From positions 1 to 34,363 of IMG/VR virus record IMGVR_UViG_3300037119_003331: a DNA stretch of 34,363 nucleotides; one strand, given 5' to 3'. A program made the position numbers and the translations under genes. Under the pieces are notes generated by a model. That model saw only the letters and a program-made list of their open reading frames with translations. It was not told where the DNA came from and ran no database searches. The DNA comes from a virus. Of this stretch, positions 24,869-32,398 are shown piece after piece. Numbering within the stretch: position 1 is the first letter of the stretch; the number at the start of each line of letters is the position of its first letter.

Positions 24869-27268
24869 ATGGCTGACATGATGGTGATGAATCCCCCGAC
24901 TTCGCAGCCGCAACTGCCGCAGTCGTTGCAGCGGCCGTTGAAGGCTCCGTCTCGGGAGATGATGCGGGAGATCGTCGGTCGACATGAGGCCGAGGTGAAC
25001 AGCCGGATCGGCAAGCGGCAGAGCTTGGAAACGCGCTGGATCGAAGACCTTGAGCAGTATCACGGGCGCTATGACCCGGCGACAGCCAAGGTGCTGGCCG
25101 ATGAGGAGCGGAGCGGACTGTTCATCAACGCGACGCGGCCGAAGACGGATGCGCTCGCGGCGCGGTTGAAAGACCTGCTTTTCCCGACCGATGAGCGGAA
25201 CTGGGGCATCAACCCGACCCCGGTTCCGGAGCTTTCGGACGAGGTAGAGGCCGCCTCGCAGGCCGCGCGCGAGAAGATGAAGCAGGCGCAGGCCGCGCAG
25301 GCGGCACCGCAACAGGCGGTTGAGAACGAGGCTCCGCAGGAGGAGATTGCTGCGCTCGATCAGCAGGCGGCCGTGGCACAGCAAGAGGCCGATACGGCGA
25401 AGGAAGCCGCCAATGTGCTGTCGGCTCAACTGGAGGAAGGTCGCAAGCGGGCCGACCTCATGGAGAAGGAGATCGACGATCAACTGACGGAATGTAAATA
25501 CCAAGCCGTCAAGCGCCGGCAGATCGATTGCGCGTGCAAGCTCGGAACCGGGGTGACGAAAGGGCCGGTCACTGGGGACAAGGTGCGGCGCGGCTGGAAG
25601 CCAGACGAGCAGAGCGGCGAGCACAAGCTCGACATCTCGACTGGCAAGCAGCCAGCCTATCGCTACGTCGACATCTGGGGCTGGTTTCCGGACATGGATG
25701 TGGTCGACATCAATGACGCCAACGGCTGCTACGAGCGCTACCTGATGAACCGGCGCATGTTGCGCGGTCTGGCTGTGCTCGACGGATTCGACAAGGACGC
25801 GATCCGCCGCCTCCTTCAGCTTGCCCCCAACACCACGGCACCGTCCTATTTGTCGCAGCTTCGCAACATCCGCGCCGCCACCCAGCAAGTGACTGGCGAC
25901 CTCTATCATGTTTACGAATATACGGGGCCGCTGGAGCCGGATGATCTCAGGACTATCGCGCTCTGGATGCGGCAGAGCCTAGACCAGACGGTCAGCGGGA
26001 TAGCCAACGAGGCGCTGATACAGGTGGAGGAGATTGATCCGCTGGTGTCGGTCAATGCCTGTCTGTGGTTCTGCCAAGGCGAAATTCTCAAGCTGGCGAT
26101 CTACCCGTATGACTCGGGCGAGACGATGTATTCGGTCTTCAACCTCGCGAAGGACGAGGCGTCAGTTTTTGGGTACGGAATGCCGGCGATCATTCGCGAT
26201 CCGCAGTCAGCGCTGAATGGCGCTTTCCGGGCGATGATGGACAATGCCGGGGTGTCGAGCGGTCCGCAGGTGATCATCGACACCCAGAACATTGAGCCCG
26301 AGGATGGGGATTACAGGCTCAAGCCGCGCAAAATCTGGAAGGCAAAGAACGGCATTCAGAAGGAAAATCCGCCGTTCCAGCTATTCCATGTCGAGACGCG
26401 GCAGGACGAGATGATCAACATCATCAATCTCGTCGAGCGGTTTATCGACTCGATGTCGATGGTGCCTCAGATCATTCAGGGGCAGACCGGGGAAGTCGGC
26501 ACGCAGAACGTGATGAACACTGCGCTCGGCACCGCGATCCTGCACAATTCCGCCAATGTGACGTTTCGCTCGATCGTCAAGAGCTTTGATGACGATGTGA
26601 CCACGCCGGACATCCGGAGGATTTACGATTGGAACATGCAGTTCAACGAGAAGCCCGACATCAAGGGCGACTATCAGGTCGACGCTCGCGGTAGCTCTGT
26701 GCTGCTGATGCGGGAGATGCAGGCTCAAAACCTGATGGTCATTGCGATGCAGCTTGGCGGACATCCGATCTACGGCCCGATGTTGAGAAACCGCGAACTG
26801 CTCCGCAAGATTTTCCAAGCCTACATGGTGCCGGCGGAAGAGGTGATGCTGGGCGACGATGAGATTGACGCAATTCTCGCTGCGGCTGCGCAACAGAGTG
26901 AGGCTGCGATTGCGGCACAGGCTGCGGCCGAGAGCGAAAAGAAGAAGATGGAGCTTGAAAACCGCAAGCTCGAACTGCAGGCGGCGCAGGCCAATCAGGA
27001 GAATGCCAGCCGCGAGAAGATCGCCAAGCTGAATTACGACTCTCAGATGAACGTGATGGCGGCGAAGCTGAATATGTCGGTGCAGGAGCTTGAGGCGATG
27101 CTGGCCGGCAAGGAGATGGATCACGCCAGCAAGGAGCGGATTTTCGCGTCCGAGGTGGCGATCGAGCAGAAGAACGCAGCCGAGGCCCGTGCGCGAGGCG
27201 AGGTGCCGGGCGGCTCCGGTGGCTACGTCACGGGCGGCTCCAAGCCGAAGAAGAAGGCTGCAGCATGA
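24869..27268 (+). CDS. Portal protein (large podovirus type)
   Basis: Start at 24869 gives 799 residues; the open frame beginning at 24779 overlaps the previous gene. Portal proteins form the dodecameric ring at one capsid vertex through which DNA is packed. Visible: RHEAEVNSRIGKRQSLETRW (about 35-55), ERSGLFINATRPKTDALAAR and DLLFPTDERNWGI, a long Ala/Gln/Glu-rich coiled-coil insert (about 135-200), then the clip and wing region (GWFPDMDVVDINDANGCYER, MVPQIIQGQTGE). A second long Lys/Glu/Gln-rich coiled coil fills the last 120 residues, perhaps the barrel. The length is at the upper end of the range for podovirus portals. Stop overlaps the next gene by 4 nt. Confidence 0.88.
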   Translation: MADMMVMNPPTSQPQLPQSLQRPLKAPSREMMREIVGRHEAEVNSRIGKRQSLETRWIEDLEQYHGRYDPATAKVLADEERSGLFINATRPKTDALAARLKDLLFPTDERNWGINPTPVPELSDEVEAASQAAREKMKQAQAAQAAPQQAVENEAPQEEIAALDQQAAVAQQEADTAKEAANVLSAQLEEGRKRADLMEKEIDDQLTECKYQAVKRRQIDCACKLGTGVTKGPVTGDKVRRGWKPDEQSGEHKLDISTGKQPAYRYVDIWGWFPDMDVVDINDANGCYERYLMNRRMLRGLAVLDGFDKDAIRRLLQLAPNTTAPSYLSQLRNIRAATQQVTGDLYHVYEYTGPLEPDDLRTIALWMRQSLDQTVSGIANEALIQVEEIDPLVSVNACLWFCQGEILKLAIYPYDSGETMYSVFNLAKDEASVFGYGMPAIIRDPQSALNGAFRAMMDNAGVSSGPQVIIDTQNIEPEDGDYRLKPRKIWKAKNGIQKENPPFQLFHVETRQDEMINIINLVERFIDSMSMVPQIIQGQTGEVGTQNVMNTALGTAILHNSANVTFRSIVKSFDDDVTTPDIRRIYDWNMQFNEKPDIKGDYQVDARGSSVLLMREMQAQNLMVIAMQLGGHPIYGPMLRNRELLRKIFQAYMVPAEEVMLGDDEIDAILAAAAQQSEAAIAAQAAAESEKKKMELENRKLELQAAQANQENASREKIAKLNYDSQMNVMAAKLNMSVQELEAMLAGKEMDHASKERIFASEVAIEQKNAAEARARGEVPGGSGGYVTGGSKPKKKAAA

Positions 27269-27402
27269 TCAGGTGGTTTCGATGCTGGATGTGCTGGTGC
27301 CCCGGCCGGGTGGTTAGCGGCTGGCGCAAAGGCACCCTGCATATCGGCTGGTGCTGCAACGACTGCGGAATGGTCAAATACTATGATCGGGCAGGGACAT
27401 GA
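27265..27402 (+). CDS. Cys-rich mini-protein, 45 aa
   Basis: ATG overlaps the portal stop by 4 nt. Reading gives MIRWFRCWMCWCPGRVVSG, later WCCNDCGMVKYYDR: a C-x2-C-x-C and a CC-x2-C cluster separated by 21 residues, the layout of a zinc ribbon. The stop overlaps the next start by 4 nt, supporting real translation. No known family. Confidence 0.55.
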   Translation: MIRWFRCWMCWCPGRVVSGWRKGTLHIGWCCNDCGMVKYYDRAGT

Positions 27403-27629
27403 TCGACGCGTACACCGACACTTGGCGTGCTGTCGCTGCGAAGGCCAACGAGATGATCGAGGCCTGTCGCGCGCGGCTTGAGCAGAACGACCAATCGTAT
27501 GGCGAGAGCCAATTTCTGCGCGGCCGGATCACGGCGATGCGGGAGATTCTGGAGATGGCAAAGCCCGCCGTCATCAAAACGGGCACCGTGCCGCAGGATT
27601 TCCGATCCCGCGATCGAAGCGGCGTTTAA
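27399..27629 (+). CDS. Hypothetical helical protein, 76 aa
   Basis: Helical protein with two likely helices, RAVAAKANEMIEACRARLEQ and GRITAMREILEMAKPAVIK. Position between portal and scaffold, with a 4-nt overlap upstream, suggests a head assembly or chaperone role, but no motif supports a name. Confidence 0.6.
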   Translation: MIDAYTDTWRAVAAKANEMIEACRARLEQNDQSYGESQFLRGRITAMREILEMAKPAVIKTGTVPQDFRSRDRSGV

Positions 27630-27647
27630 CAGCAAAAGGGGTGAGAC

Positions 27648-28574
27648 ATGGAACAGAAATCACAGTCGGCAGCAGAGCCGACCGACGAACAGCTTTGGGC
27701 TGAAATCGGAGCCGACGAGGGTCAGATTGCAGAAAAGCCCGAAAGTGCTAAAGATACCAACGCTGAAGAGGCCGCCGCTCCCGATCAAGAGCCCGCCGCC
27801 GAACAGCAGGAAGAAGCAGCCCCGGATATCTGGGCTAATGCGCCGCCTGATCTGAAGGCCGCCCATGACGCTCAAGTGACGGCGCTACAGTCAGCGACGA
27901 CAGAGCACGCCCGCCGATCGATCGAAGGCCGGATCACTGCCTACACCCGTCGACTGCATGAGCGGAACGAAGCTGCAAAGCAGCCGAAACCCGCTGAAGA
28001 GGCCGCCGATGATCCGTTTACGGAATTGGTTGCCGAATACCCCGAGATAGCGACGCCGCTTCAGAAGAAGCTCGCACCGCTTGAGGCGAAAATTTCACAG
28101 TTCGATGCTCGCGAGCAAAGCCGCCAAGCCGCCGCCGATGCTCAGATGGACGCCGAACTGAAGGCCAACGAAACTCTACTTGAACAGCAGCATCCCGGTT
28201 GGGACAGCTACCTGAAGCAGTATGGGACCGTTTTCGGTGCATGGATCAACGACCAACCGTCCTATCTTCGACAGGCATTTGAAACCAACAAGAACGCGAT
28301 CATCGACCCCTATAGTGCGATCGATACGCTGAATGCTTTCAAGGAGTTCGTTGCCGCCAACTCGCAACCGTCGCAGCCGTCCAATGGGCGGCCAGCGGCT
28401 CAACAGAATGCGCTCAATTCGAGGCGCGCGGCACAGTTAGCAGGAACGGCATCACCTCATACGGCGGGCTCTAGGCCCACGGTGAGCGGCATCCCGGAAA
28501 ATGGCAGTGATGAACAGCTATGGAAAGCCTTTGCTGCCATCGACCCTGAAGAACGAAAATGGCGTAGCGCATGA
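27648..28574 (+). CDS. Scaffolding protein
   Basis: A 308-residue acidic, helical, low-complexity protein: N-terminal Glu/Ala/Pro-rich part (EAAAPDQEPAAEQQEEAAPD), a central helix block (RRSIEGRITAYTRRLHERNE) and a Pro/Ser/Gln-rich end. Such composition, with its place between portal and major capsid gene, is typical of phage scaffolds, which guide capsid assembly and are then removed. The C-terminal helix (ELWKAF-like, LWKAFAAIDPEERKWR) may bind the capsid protein. Confidence 0.75.
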   Translation: MEQKSQSAAEPTDEQLWAEIGADEGQIAEKPESAKDTNAEEAAAPDQEPAAEQQEEAAPDIWANAPPDLKAAHDAQVTALQSATTEHARRSIEGRITAYTRRLHERNEAAKQPKPAEEAADDPFTELVAEYPEIATPLQKKLAPLEAKISQFDAREQSRQAAADAQMDAELKANETLLEQQHPGWDSYLKQYGTVFGAWINDQPSYLRQAFETNKNAIIDPYSAIDTLNAFKEFVAANSQPSQPSNGRPAAQQNALNSRRAAQLAGTASPHTAGSRPTVSGIPENGSDEQLWKAFAAIDPEERKWRSA

Positions 28575-28606
28575 GGGATTGAGCGGAACCCAAAGGGTCC
28601 GCACCA

Positions 28607-29602
28607 ATGCCAACTCTATATGCTGATGGCGGCGTATCGCCACGCACAAACGTCTACGCGGAGCGTCAGATGCTCCGCCATGCCAAGCCCGTCATGGTGC
28701 TTGAGAAGCTTGGGCTCTCAAAGCCCATGCCGAAGAACAAGACGGACACGATCAAGTTCCGTCGCCCGAGAATCTTCACTGCGGCCACGACCCCGCTGGT
28801 GGAGGGCGTCACGCCTCCCGAGACGCAATTTTCCTATGAAGACGTGTCGGCCACGCTTCGCCAATACGGCCAAGTCGTTGTTATCACGGATAAAATCGAA
28901 GACCTCCATGAAGACCCGGTGCTGAATGATGCAGCGGTTCAGGCGGGCGAGAACATCGGCCGCACCATCGAGGCGCTCAACTATGGTGTCGTTCGCGCAG
29001 GGACTTCGGTCTACTACGCCAATGGCTCGGCCAGAACCGATGTCAACACCCCGATCACGCTTGCCAAGCAGCGCGCCGTCCTGCGGTCGCTCAAGGCCCT
29101 CAAGGCGCAGAAGATCACCCGCTCGTTGTCGCCGTCTTCGGACTACGGCACGCGCGCGGTCGAAGCGTCTTATGTCGCGGTGGCCCACACGGATGTTGAA
29201 TCCGACATCCGCAACATGCCCGGATTCAAGACGGTTGCCGAGTACGGCACGCGCTCGCCGATTTCGGAGCAGGAGATCGGCTCTGTCGAAGACGTCCGGT
29301 ACTTGCTGTCGCCTGACCTGAATCCGTTCCTCGATGCGGGTGGGGCAAAGGGGTCGATGGTGTCGACTAGCGGAACTAGTGCCGATGTATATCCCATTGT
29401 GTACTTCGGTCAGGACGCTTGGGGCATGGTTGCCCTAAGAGGACAGGGTGCTGTCTCTCCGACTATTATTCCGGTTGGACAGAAAACTAAGGACGATCCG
29501 CTCGGCCAGCGTGGGTACGTCGGCTGGAAGACTTGGCACGCAGCACTGATTTTAAATCAGGCATGGATGTCGAGACTTGAGGTTGCGGTAACTGCACTGT
29601 GA
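28607..29602 (+). CDS. Major capsid protein (N4-gp56 family)
   Basis: A 331-residue coat protein. The family pattern is clear: VEGVTPPETQFSYEDVSATL, then RQYGQVVVITDKIEDLHEDP (about residues 86-105), LNDAAVQAGENIGRTIEALN, and AYVAV/VAHTDVESDIRNMPGF near 195, ending WKTWHAALILNQAWMSRLEV. N4-gp56 proteins adopt the HK97 fold and build the icosahedral head. Gene order scaffold then capsid is standard. This is one of the best-supported calls in the window. Confidence 0.9.
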   Translation: MPTLYADGGVSPRTNVYAERQMLRHAKPVMVLEKLGLSKPMPKNKTDTIKFRRPRIFTAATTPLVEGVTPPETQFSYEDVSATLRQYGQVVVITDKIEDLHEDPVLNDAAVQAGENIGRTIEALNYGVVRAGTSVYYANGSARTDVNTPITLAKQRAVLRSLKALKAQKITRSLSPSSDYGTRAVEASYVAVAHTDVESDIRNMPGFKTVAEYGTRSPISEQEIGSVEDVRYLLSPDLNPFLDAGGAKGSMVSTSGTSADVYPIVYFGQDAWGMVALRGQGAVSPTIIPVGQKTKDDPLGQRGYVGWKTWHAALILNQAWMSRLEVAVTAL

Positions 29603-29615
29603 CTTTACTTAAAGG

Positions 29616-29664
29616 CGGCATCTAACGATGCCGTCCAACCCCGGCGGCATCTGACGATGTCGCC
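29616..29664 (+). terminator. Two tandem stem-loops after the capsid gene
   Basis: CGGCATC-taac-GATGCCG (29616..29633) and GGCGGCATC-tgac-GATGTCGCC (29643..29664, one G-U pair). Near-identical cores repeated 25-30 nt apart in the 82-nt gap. No T-run, so they are more likely mRNA-stabilising or partial attenuating structures than full terminators. Confidence 0.5.
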
Positions 29665-29684
29665 AACTCAAAGGAGTCTTCGCT

Positions 29685-30251
29685 ATGACGAAGAGCATTT
29701 CTAGGCATGGTGTCCTCGTCGGAAACGGCGCTGCCCTCAATGTCGAACTCGGCTTCATCCCTCACTCGGTCGACCTCTACAACGCAACGGACGGCACCCT
29801 TATCACCACCGGCTATCTGGTCCCGTGGGTGGTGCCTTTTTCAGGTGGCGGCACTTCGGAAATTGTCGCCGGCTCGACCATTCGAGGGGCGACCTCGGGC
29901 GCGACCGCACAGATAACCACCGTCCAGCTTTATTCCGGCACTTGGGCGGCTGGAGACGCGGCCGGCTTCATGACCCTGCAGGAGGGGTCGCTGGTCGGCA
30001 CCTTCGGGTCGGAAAACGTCGTCATCACCAACCTCTCCAGCGGCACGGTCGGCACCGACGATGCGACGGTCACGGTCAATGTCGTTCACAATGCTGCCGT
30101 TGCGGCGGCTGCGGCGGCTGCGACCGGCAACTCGGCGATCTCTCGTTATGAGGGAACGGCGGGGTCGGCGAGCAAGGGCTTCACGATCGGCTCGACACTC
30201 GCCGTTGAGGCCAAGGTGCTCCGCTACCGGGCATTCCGAGACAACTATTGA
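29685..30251 (+). CDS. Head decoration-like virion protein, 188 aa
   Basis: A beta-rich, Gly/Thr/Ala-rich protein without Cys: LVPWVVPFSGGGTSEIVAGS, TIRGATSGATAQITTVQLYS, and NAAVAAAAAAATGNSAISRY near the end. It directly follows the capsid gene, behind an AAGGAG site. Composition and place suggest a capsid decoration or minor head protein; no specific family is certain. Confidence 0.65.
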   Translation: MTKSISRHGVLVGNGAALNVELGFIPHSVDLYNATDGTLITTGYLVPWVVPFSGGGTSEIVAGSTIRGATSGATAQITTVQLYSGTWAAGDAAGFMTLQEGSLVGTFGSENVVITNLSSGTVGTDDATVTVNVVHNAAVAAAAAAATGNSAISRYEGTAGSASKGFTIGSTLAVEAKVLRYRAFRDNY

Positions 30252-30283
30252 TCGGCGGCTAGGCGCAATAAGGAACCGCACAC

Positions 30284-30802
30284 ATGACACTGACCGCATT
30301 CGATACGAACGCCACGCGTCGGGCGATCGCTATGGGCGACGACGCTGCGCTCGAACGCTACCTGCGTGAGGGACCGGCCAATGGGGGGGTGTACAACATT
30401 ACGGCCTCTTCCATCGGGATGAGCCAAGCCCAGCACGCCGGCAAGGTTCTCACGCTCAACATTGCGGGGGGCACCACGCTTACGCTGCCCTACGCTACTG
30501 GGACTCAGGACAAGTACACGATTGTCGTCGGGACCACGTTCACTGGTGATGGCATCATCAAGGTTGGCCGCGCTGCAGATACGTTCATCGGCTTCTCAAA
30601 CGGCGCGACGCTGGCCGGCACCACCGGCTTTGCCGAAGGCGTCGGCGGCACTGACGACACGCTGACGATGAACGGCACTACGACTGGCGGCATCGTCGGC
30701 TCGTCGGTCGAATTTACCGACATCGCCACCAACCTCTGGCTGGTCGATGCTCGACTGGTCGGGTCCAGCACGATGGTGACTTCCTTCACCGCTACTGTCT
30801 AA
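30284..30802 (+). CDS. Hypothetical virion protein, 172 aa
   Basis: N-terminal helix (ATRRAIAMGDDAALERYLRE), then a Thr/Gly-rich beta region (LTLNIAGGTTLTLPYATGTQ; TLTMNGTTTGGIVGSSVEFT). It resembles phage decoration or fibre-like beta proteins. It is the last gene before a strong terminator, so it belongs to the capsid transcript. Confidence 0.6.
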   Translation: MTLTAFDTNATRRAIAMGDDAALERYLREGPANGGVYNITASSIGMSQAQHAGKVLTLNIAGGTTLTLPYATGTQDKYTIVVGTTFTGDGIIKVGRAADTFIGFSNGATLAGTTGFAEGVGGTDDTLTMNGTTTGGIVGSSVEFTDIATNLWLVDARLVGSSTMVTSFTATV

Positions 30803-30812
30803 CTCCCGTCCT

Positions 30813-30837
30813 GCCGGGCGCAAATGCCCGGTTTTTT
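30813..30837 (+). terminator. Intrinsic terminator after head genes
   Basis: CCGGGC (30814..30819), loop GCAAAT, GCCCGG (30826..30831) and TTTTTT (30832..30837). A textbook intrinsic terminator at the end of the capsid gene cluster. Confidence 0.85.
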
Positions 30838-30858
30838 AACGCAAAAAGGGAGGGCCGC

Positions 30859-31113
30859 ATGGCCAAGATCACCAAGAAATCCGTCAAGAAACCCGCTCCG
30901 AAGGCCCCCAAGGAAGAGGCGTTCGAGCCGGTCGAAACGGTCAATGACGACGAAATCGAGGAGCCTGACGGGGCTCCCGATGAGGTGCAGGAACCCGACG
31001 ACTCAGGGGCCGATGCACCAGAGGAGCCGGCTGGTTCTCCTCCCTCCACCGGCTCCTCTCCCGCCATCAACGTCAATGCTGACGGGAGCCTTATCAATCG
31101 TGCAAACAGATAG
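30859..31113 (+). CDS. Hypothetical acidic Pro/Glu-rich protein, 84 aa
   Basis: Basic N-terminus (AKITKKSVKKPAPKAPKEEA), then a long acidic, disordered stretch (DDEIEEPDGAPDEVQEPDDS) and a Pro/Ser-rich middle, ending INVNADGSLINRANR. Probably unfolded; it may be a scaffold-like or linker protein. First gene after the terminator. Confidence 0.6.
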   Translation: MAKITKKSVKKPAPKAPKEEAFEPVETVNDDEIEEPDGAPDEVQEPDDSGADAPEEPAGSPPSTGSSPAINVNADGSLINRANR

Positions 31114-31127
31114 AGGAGCACTGACTT

Positions 31128-31688
31128 ATGGCAATTCGTAAAATCCCGGTCGACATGCTCAACGCCACGGCGTTGGCCACGCATGTCGCGGCGGCAATGG
31201 GACTGGACGTCAATCCGAAACTCGGTGTGCAAGGCATCAAGTCCAAGATGGCGCTGGCGGGATTCCCTACCGACTTCATCGATTACGACGATGGCGCGGA
31301 GGAGAAGCCGATCGCTCGCGTCGAGCCGCCACGGCAGCGGTATAAACCCGGCAAGCGGATGGTGCAGCTTCGCATCGAGCCGCAGGAAAAGCCGGGTGGC
31401 AACGAGCCGGTATTCACCAGCGTCAACGGCGTTTCGATCCTGATCCCCCGGGCGACATCGTGCTGGGTGGACTTCAAATATTACCACGCCCTGCAGAACG
31501 CGGTCGCGCACATCGCGGAGGTCGATCAGGATTCCAACATCACCAGTTGGCGCAAGGTGCCGGAATATCCGGTGAGCGTGTTCGTGATCGAGCCGCCGCT
31601 GACGGAGGAGGAGAAGGAACTCGCAGCCAAGCTCGAACATGAGGCGGCAGAGAAGCGGATAGCTGCGCGAGCCGCAGAGGCGGCCTGA
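31128..31688 (+). CDS. Hypothetical virion-assembly protein, 186 aa
   Basis: Helical N-terminus (NATALATHVAAAMGLDVNPK), a basic middle (RVEPPRQRYKPGKRMVQLRI), a beta core (VNGVSILIPRATSCWVDFKY, near 108-127) and an acidic helical C-terminus (EEEKELAAKLEHEAAEKRIA). Such proteins occur between capsid and adaptor genes in several podovirus-like phages; no function known. It overlaps the adaptor gene by 1 nt. Confidence 0.6.
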   Translation: MAIRKIPVDMLNATALATHVAAAMGLDVNPKLGVQGIKSKMALAGFPTDFIDYDDGAEEKPIARVEPPRQRYKPGKRMVQLRIEPQEKPGGNEPVFTSVNGVSILIPRATSCWVDFKYYHALQNAVAHIAEVDQDSNITSWRKVPEYPVSVFVIEPPLTEEEKELAAKLEHEAAEKRIAARAAEAA

Positions 31689-32398
31689 TGACGTACCTTG
31701 AACTGGCGCAAATGACGGCACAACAGACCGGCACCATCGAGGGCACGCTGCCTTCGACGGTGCTCGGACAAACGCGCCGGCTGAAGCTGATCGTGGATTA
31801 TGTCCGCGAGGCCTACAACGACATCCAGAACTCGCACCGTGCTTGGCGCTGGCTGCAGAGCCTGTTCTATTTCGACACGGTCGCCAGCACCAACAGCTAC
31901 GCCTACAGCGCCTTGACGGACGAACTCACGACGCTGCCGGTCGACCGTTTCGCGGCGTGGAATTTCAAGAATGATGGCTCTGACCGGAGCGTGTCCTCCT
32001 ACCTGCTCTCCACGGGCGTAGCGGAGGAAGGGCCGCTGCAGTGGATGGATTGGCCCCGCTTCAACGAAACGCAGCTACGGGGCACGCAGACGCCCGGGCG
32101 GCCACGCTGGTTCACGGTAGCGCCGAATGAGAAGCTCATCGTCTCGCCGACGCCAGATGGCATCTACAGGATTCGCGGTCCCTACCGGAAAAGCGCTCAG
32201 TCGCTGGCCGAGGACGATGACGTCCCGGAGATGCCCGCTGACTTCCACACCATCATCAAGGACGCCGCGCTCTGCTACGTCGAGGCTCATGACGAGGGGC
32301 CACGCATCCCGGTCTATCGGCTGCGGATGCTGCCGAACTGGTCGATGCTCGAATCCAGCCAATTGCCACGGACGACATGGGGGGCACCGCTGGCATGA
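31688..32398 (+). CDS. Head-tail adaptor/connector protein
   Basis: A 236-residue protein: N-terminal helix (TYLELAQMTAQQTGTIEGTL), then LIVDYVREAYNDIQNSHRAW (about residues 38-57), RWLQSLFYFDTVASTNSYAY, WFTVAPNEKLIVSPTPDGIY, and a final helix (YCVEAHDE-type, ALCYVEAHDEGPRIPVYRLR). This is the pattern of phage adaptor proteins that bind under the portal and connect it to the tail. Its place fits. Stop overlaps the next gene by 4 nt. Confidence 0.75.
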   Translation: MTYLELAQMTAQQTGTIEGTLPSTVLGQTRRLKLIVDYVREAYNDIQNSHRAWRWLQSLFYFDTVASTNSYAYSALTDELTTLPVDRFAAWNFKNDGSDRSVSSYLLSTGVAEEGPLQWMDWPRFNETQLRGTQTPGRPRWFTVAPNEKLIVSPTPDGIYRIRGPYRKSAQSLAEDDDVPEMPADFHTIIKDAALCYVEAHDEGPRIPVYRLRMLPNWSMLESSQLPRTTWGAPLA

